A DNA stretch of 64,000 nt from contig NZ_JACIEM010000007.1 of the NCBI RefSeq assembly GCF_014196845.1, positions 62,001 through 126,000 on the forward strand. The letters are read 5' to 3'. Source of the DNA: Aurantimonas endophytica (GTDB lineage: Bacteria; Pseudomonadota; Alphaproteobacteria; Rhizobiales; Rhizobiaceae). The notes beneath the pieces were generated by a model that was not told the DNA's origin, did no database searches, and worked only from the letters and a program-made list of their open reading frames with translations. The position numbers were made by a program, and so were the translations under genes. Shown one piece after another: positions 61,719-64,000 of this stretch; within the stretch, counting starts at the first letter, position 1, and each line of letters begins with the position of its first letter.

Positions 61719-62701
61719 GCCCGCAGCCTCCTGCGCGCACTGCCCAGGGAAAGCCATGCAATGGTGATCGTTCCGATCACGCCGGCCGCCGCCAGGGGCA
61801 GGAAGGCGAGGGCCTGCCGCGGCCGGTAGGATAGTGTCTCCACCTGGCGCGGCGCGAGTTGGTCGATCCTGTCGTAGACCTGCTGCAGGCCTGCCTCGTT
61901 TTCGGCAAAGAAATACGCTCCGCCTGTGCGGCTTGCGATGTCTTTCAGCGTCGCGAGATCGACGCGATTCTCGCCTGAGGCGTTCGGATCGCCAACCCCG
62001 ATCGTGTAAATTTCAATATCCTGATCATTCGCGATTTCGGCAGCGTTCACGGGGCTCATGCGGCTGCCCGTATCCGTTCCGTCCGAAAGCAGGATCAGGA
62101 GCCGCTGTTCGATATTGCTGGCCTCGAAGGTGCGGATCGCCAGGCCGATCGCATCGCCGAGCGCCGTGTGCGGCCCAGCCATGCCCACCTCCGTCTGGCT
62201 TAACAGCTCGCTGATGGTCTGGAGGTCTTCCGTCAGCGGGGCCTGCACATAGGCCTTGGAACCGAACACGATGAGCGCCATGCGGTCGCCTTCGCGCCCG
62301 GCGATGAAATTTTCGACGACGCCGCGAACTCCCTCCAGCCGCTGCTTTTGCGTGCCGTTGGGGGCGATGAAGTCCTTCGCGTCCATCGAGCCCGATATGT
62401 CTATGGCGAGAATGACGTCCCTCGCGGATTTGTTGATTTCGACCGGCTCGCCCAAGCGCTCCGGCCGGGCCAGGGCGAGGACCAGCAGTGCCCACACCAA
62501 TATGGCCGCAGCCATCTGCAGGCGCGTTCGCGACAGAACGACTGCGCCCTCGCCCGGCCTGAAGCCGGCGGTCTCGACGATCTGCCTGAAGAAGGGGAAG
62601 CGCAGCGCCGGCACACGCTCGCGATGCGGCGGAAACAACAGCCATAGGAGAAGCGGCAGTGGCAGTAGAAGCAGCGCCCAGGGAAAAGCCAGCGTGATCA
62701 T
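61715..62701 (-). CDS. BatA-like VWA-domain membrane protein
   Basis: A 328-residue protein with two N-terminal helices (ITLAFPWALLLLPLPLLLWL and AAAILVWALLVLALARP), a VWA domain with intact metal site DISGSMDAKDF (residues about 98-108), later T and D (GPHTALGDAIG, LLSDGTDTGSRMSP), and one C-terminal helix. This is BatA of the aerotolerance operon. It overlaps both neighbours by four bases. Confidence 0.93.
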   Translation of the reverse strand: MITLAFPWALLLLPLPLLLWLLFPPHRERVPALRFPFFRQIVETAGFRPGEGAVVLSRTRLQMAAAILVWALLVLALARPERLGEPVEINKSARDVILAIDISGSMDAKDFIAPNGTQKQRLEGVRGVVENFIAGREGDRMALIVFGSKAYVQAPLTEDLQTISELLSQTEVGMAGPHTALGDAIGLAIRTFEASNIEQRLLILLSDGTDTGSRMSPVNAAEIANDQDIEIYTIGVGDPNASGENRVDLATLKDIASRTGGAYFFAENEAGLQQVYDRIDQLAPRQVETLSYRPRQALAFLPLAAAGVIGTITIAWLSLGSARRRLRA

Positions 62702-63171
62702 GGCATCTTCTCCGGCCGGTGCCGAACGATCCAGTCTTTCGCGACTGCGTAGAGCGCCGGCTCGCGTTGCGTGGCTCGATACGGAGCGGCCGCCACCAAC
62801 CGCCCGGACCCTTCCGAAAAGTCTTTCCTGGAAACCTGCGCGTCCAGAAAATACAGCCAGTCGTCGCCGGCAAGCCCCGCGACCTCGCTCCGCGGATAGG
62901 CGGCGAGCGCGGTGCGCCGGAGGATTGCAGCGATCGCTGCGGGGTCATTCCTCGCCGCTTCCAGTTCCTTGATCGCATACCGGCGATAGGCGTTGGCGCG
63001 GTAACGGCGCCGCATGTGAATCGCGACGAAAATGCAGACTGCCAGGAGGATCAGCGCCAGCACCGCCCAGCCCCAGGTCTGCGGCATCATCGAGACTGGC
63101 GGCGGCTCCGATGGCTCGACCAGCCGATCGAGCAGATCGAGCAGCGTGACGGGTTGAGACTCGCCATTCAT
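62698..63171 (-). CDS. DUF4381 membrane protein
   Basis: A 157-residue protein. A membrane helix (WGWAVLALILLAVCIFVAIH) follows QPVTLLDLLDRLVEPSEPPP; the C-terminal cytoplasmic part has AYRRYAIKELEAARNDPAAI, LRRTALAAYPRSEVAGLAGD and DWLYFLDAQV, typical of DUF4381, the small membrane component between the DUF58 and BatA genes. The start is ATG 63171, overlapping the DUF58 stop by four bases; the frame extends upstream only as shadow. Confidence 0.9.
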   Translation of the reverse strand: MNGESQPVTLLDLLDRLVEPSEPPPVSMMPQTWGWAVLALILLAVCIFVAIHMRRRYRANAYRRYAIKELEAARNDPAAIAAILRRTALAAYPRSEVAGLAGDDWLYFLDAQVSRKDFSEGSGRLVAAAPYRATQREPALYAVAKDWIVRHRPEKMP

Positions 63172-64000
63172 CGCCTTCGCCCGGGCAGGCCCATCAGCCG
63201 CCGCATCTGCTCGACGCTGTCTTGGGCCGTCGTCAGCGGCAGCACCGGCACCCCGAGTTGCCGCTGCCAATTGAGGATCTCGGCCAGCCGGCCCTGCGCC
63301 ATATCCTTGAGCCGGCGGTGCACCGTCTTGTCGGCGGTGTCGATTTCTGCCTGCAGCATGCCGTCCGAGACGACCACTTTCACGCCCGACGGCATCTCTT
63401 CGACATACGGGTCGGAGACGAGCACGATCACCAGGTCGTTATGTTGCGACAAGCCGGTGACCAGAAGACGCGTGGTCTCGTCGACCTGATCGAAATCGCT
63501 GAACAGCAGCACCAGGTGATTGCGTGGCGCGATCCGCGCCACCGATTGCAGAACCTGGTTCATCGATATCGGCGTCACCGCAGGCTGGTTGGCGTTCAGC
63601 AACCCATTGGCGTCGCTCAGTGCCGTCAGGAAGACCGTCAGCGACTTGCGGCTGCGCCCGGGCCGGATCTCGGCAATCGCCGTGTCGCCGAATACGATTC
63701 CTCCCACCCGGTCGCCCTGGTCGAAGATGCGGAAGGCGGCAAGCGCGGCGCATTCGGCGGCGGTCACCGATTTCATGTTCAGGACCGACCCAAAGAACAT
63801 CGACATGCGTTGATCAACCACGATCAGGGCCGGACGGTCGCGCTCCTCCGTGTATACGCGGACGTGGGGCTTGCCGGTGCGGGCCGTCACTTTCCAGTCG
63901 ATGGTGCGGACATCGTCGCCTGGAAGGTAGCCGCGCAATTCCTCGAAATTCAGTCCCCGTCCGCGCAGCCGCGAGGCATGCCGGCCGTTGAGCACGCTGC
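63168..64000 (-). CDS. DUF58 protein, N-terminus outside window
   Basis: The visible 277 residues hold the DUF58 signature GRHASRLRGRGLNFEELRGY then LPGDDVRTIDWKVTARTGKP, and the degenerate VWA region RPALIVVDQRMSMFFGSVLN. The frame is open to the window edge and begins inside the protein (SVLNGRHAS), so the N-terminal 20-40 residues and the operon's earlier genes (a MoxR ATPase is usual) lie beyond. It is co-transcribed with the DUF4381 and Bat genes. Confidence 0.92.
   Translation of the reverse strand, partial: SVLNGRHASRLRGRGLNFEELRGYLPGDDVRTIDWKVTARTGKPHVRVYTEERDRPALIVVDQRMSMFFGSVLNMKSVTAAECAALAAFRIFDQGDRVGGIVFGDTAIAEIRPGRSRKSLTVFLTALSDANGLLNANQPAVTPISMNQVLQSVARIAPRNHLVLLFSDFDQVDETTRLLVTGLSQHNDLVIVLVSDPYVEEMPSGVKVVVSDGMLQAEIDTADKTVHRRLKDMAQGRLAEILNWQRQLGVPVLPLTTAQDSVEQMRRLMGLPGRRR

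Overview
The window looks like chromosome of a high-GC alphaproteobacterium. The evidence is the MucR regulator, the ECF sigma/NrsF pair, and a repA/parA/traG/trb conjugation module of the type common in sphingomonads and rhizobia. Sphingomonadales is my best guess because short dispersed intergenic repeats recur through the left arm, but I cannot prove the order from sequence alone. No rRNA, tRNA or CRISPR array was seen.

Left arm (1-25.2 kb): a mosaic of small metabolic transcription units, most paired with their own regulator. Five are LysR-type (3254, 8623, 11649, 13373, 24223), one is TetR (17740) and one Rrf2 (16949). Products include two tautomerases, an SDR, a ureohydrolase with an altered metal ligand, an LLM flavin monooxygenase, DoxX proteins, and a PaoABC-type periplasmic molybdenum aldehyde oxidoreductase followed by DoxX and a soluble-type sugar dehydrogenase. 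Several intergenic regions carry clean inverted repeats that fit regulator operators. Two families of dispersed repeats, an amber-interrupted hydrolase gene and an IS3 remnant also lie here.

Middle (25.2-50.1 kb): a plasmid/ICE-type conjugation module, almost all on the minus strand. In transcription order it holds a damaged parB and DUF932 gene, a divergent XRE switch, DUF6499/DUF2285-type proteins, an AlpA-like HTH, repA, iterons, parA, an RHH partner, DUF2840, traF, DUF736, a lytic transglycosylase, a relaxase, traG, copG, trbBCDEJKLFGI and DUF2274. The transfer genes look intact. The maintenance end is decayed: parB is frameshifted and fused to an IS110 remnant, DUF932 is cut by IS3, one DUF2285-type gene is frameshifted, and no integrase is in the window. 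An unrelated gene with a HEPN-like RNx3H motif sits between copG and trbB.

Right arm (50.1-64 kb): an ECF sigma factor with its NrsF anti-sigma partner lies beside a molybdopterin oxidoreductase, a cytochrome b, a DAMAP-repeat secreted protein and a DUF1223 protein; these look like one stress regulon. Next comes a scrambled zone (54.7-57.7 kb) with pieces of an IS3 element, a GMC oxidoreductase, an aminotransferase, an SDR and a YfcC-type transporter around an intact mucR. The window ends with a Bat-type operon (DUF58, DUF4381, two VWA proteins, BatD-like), whose first gene runs off the edge.
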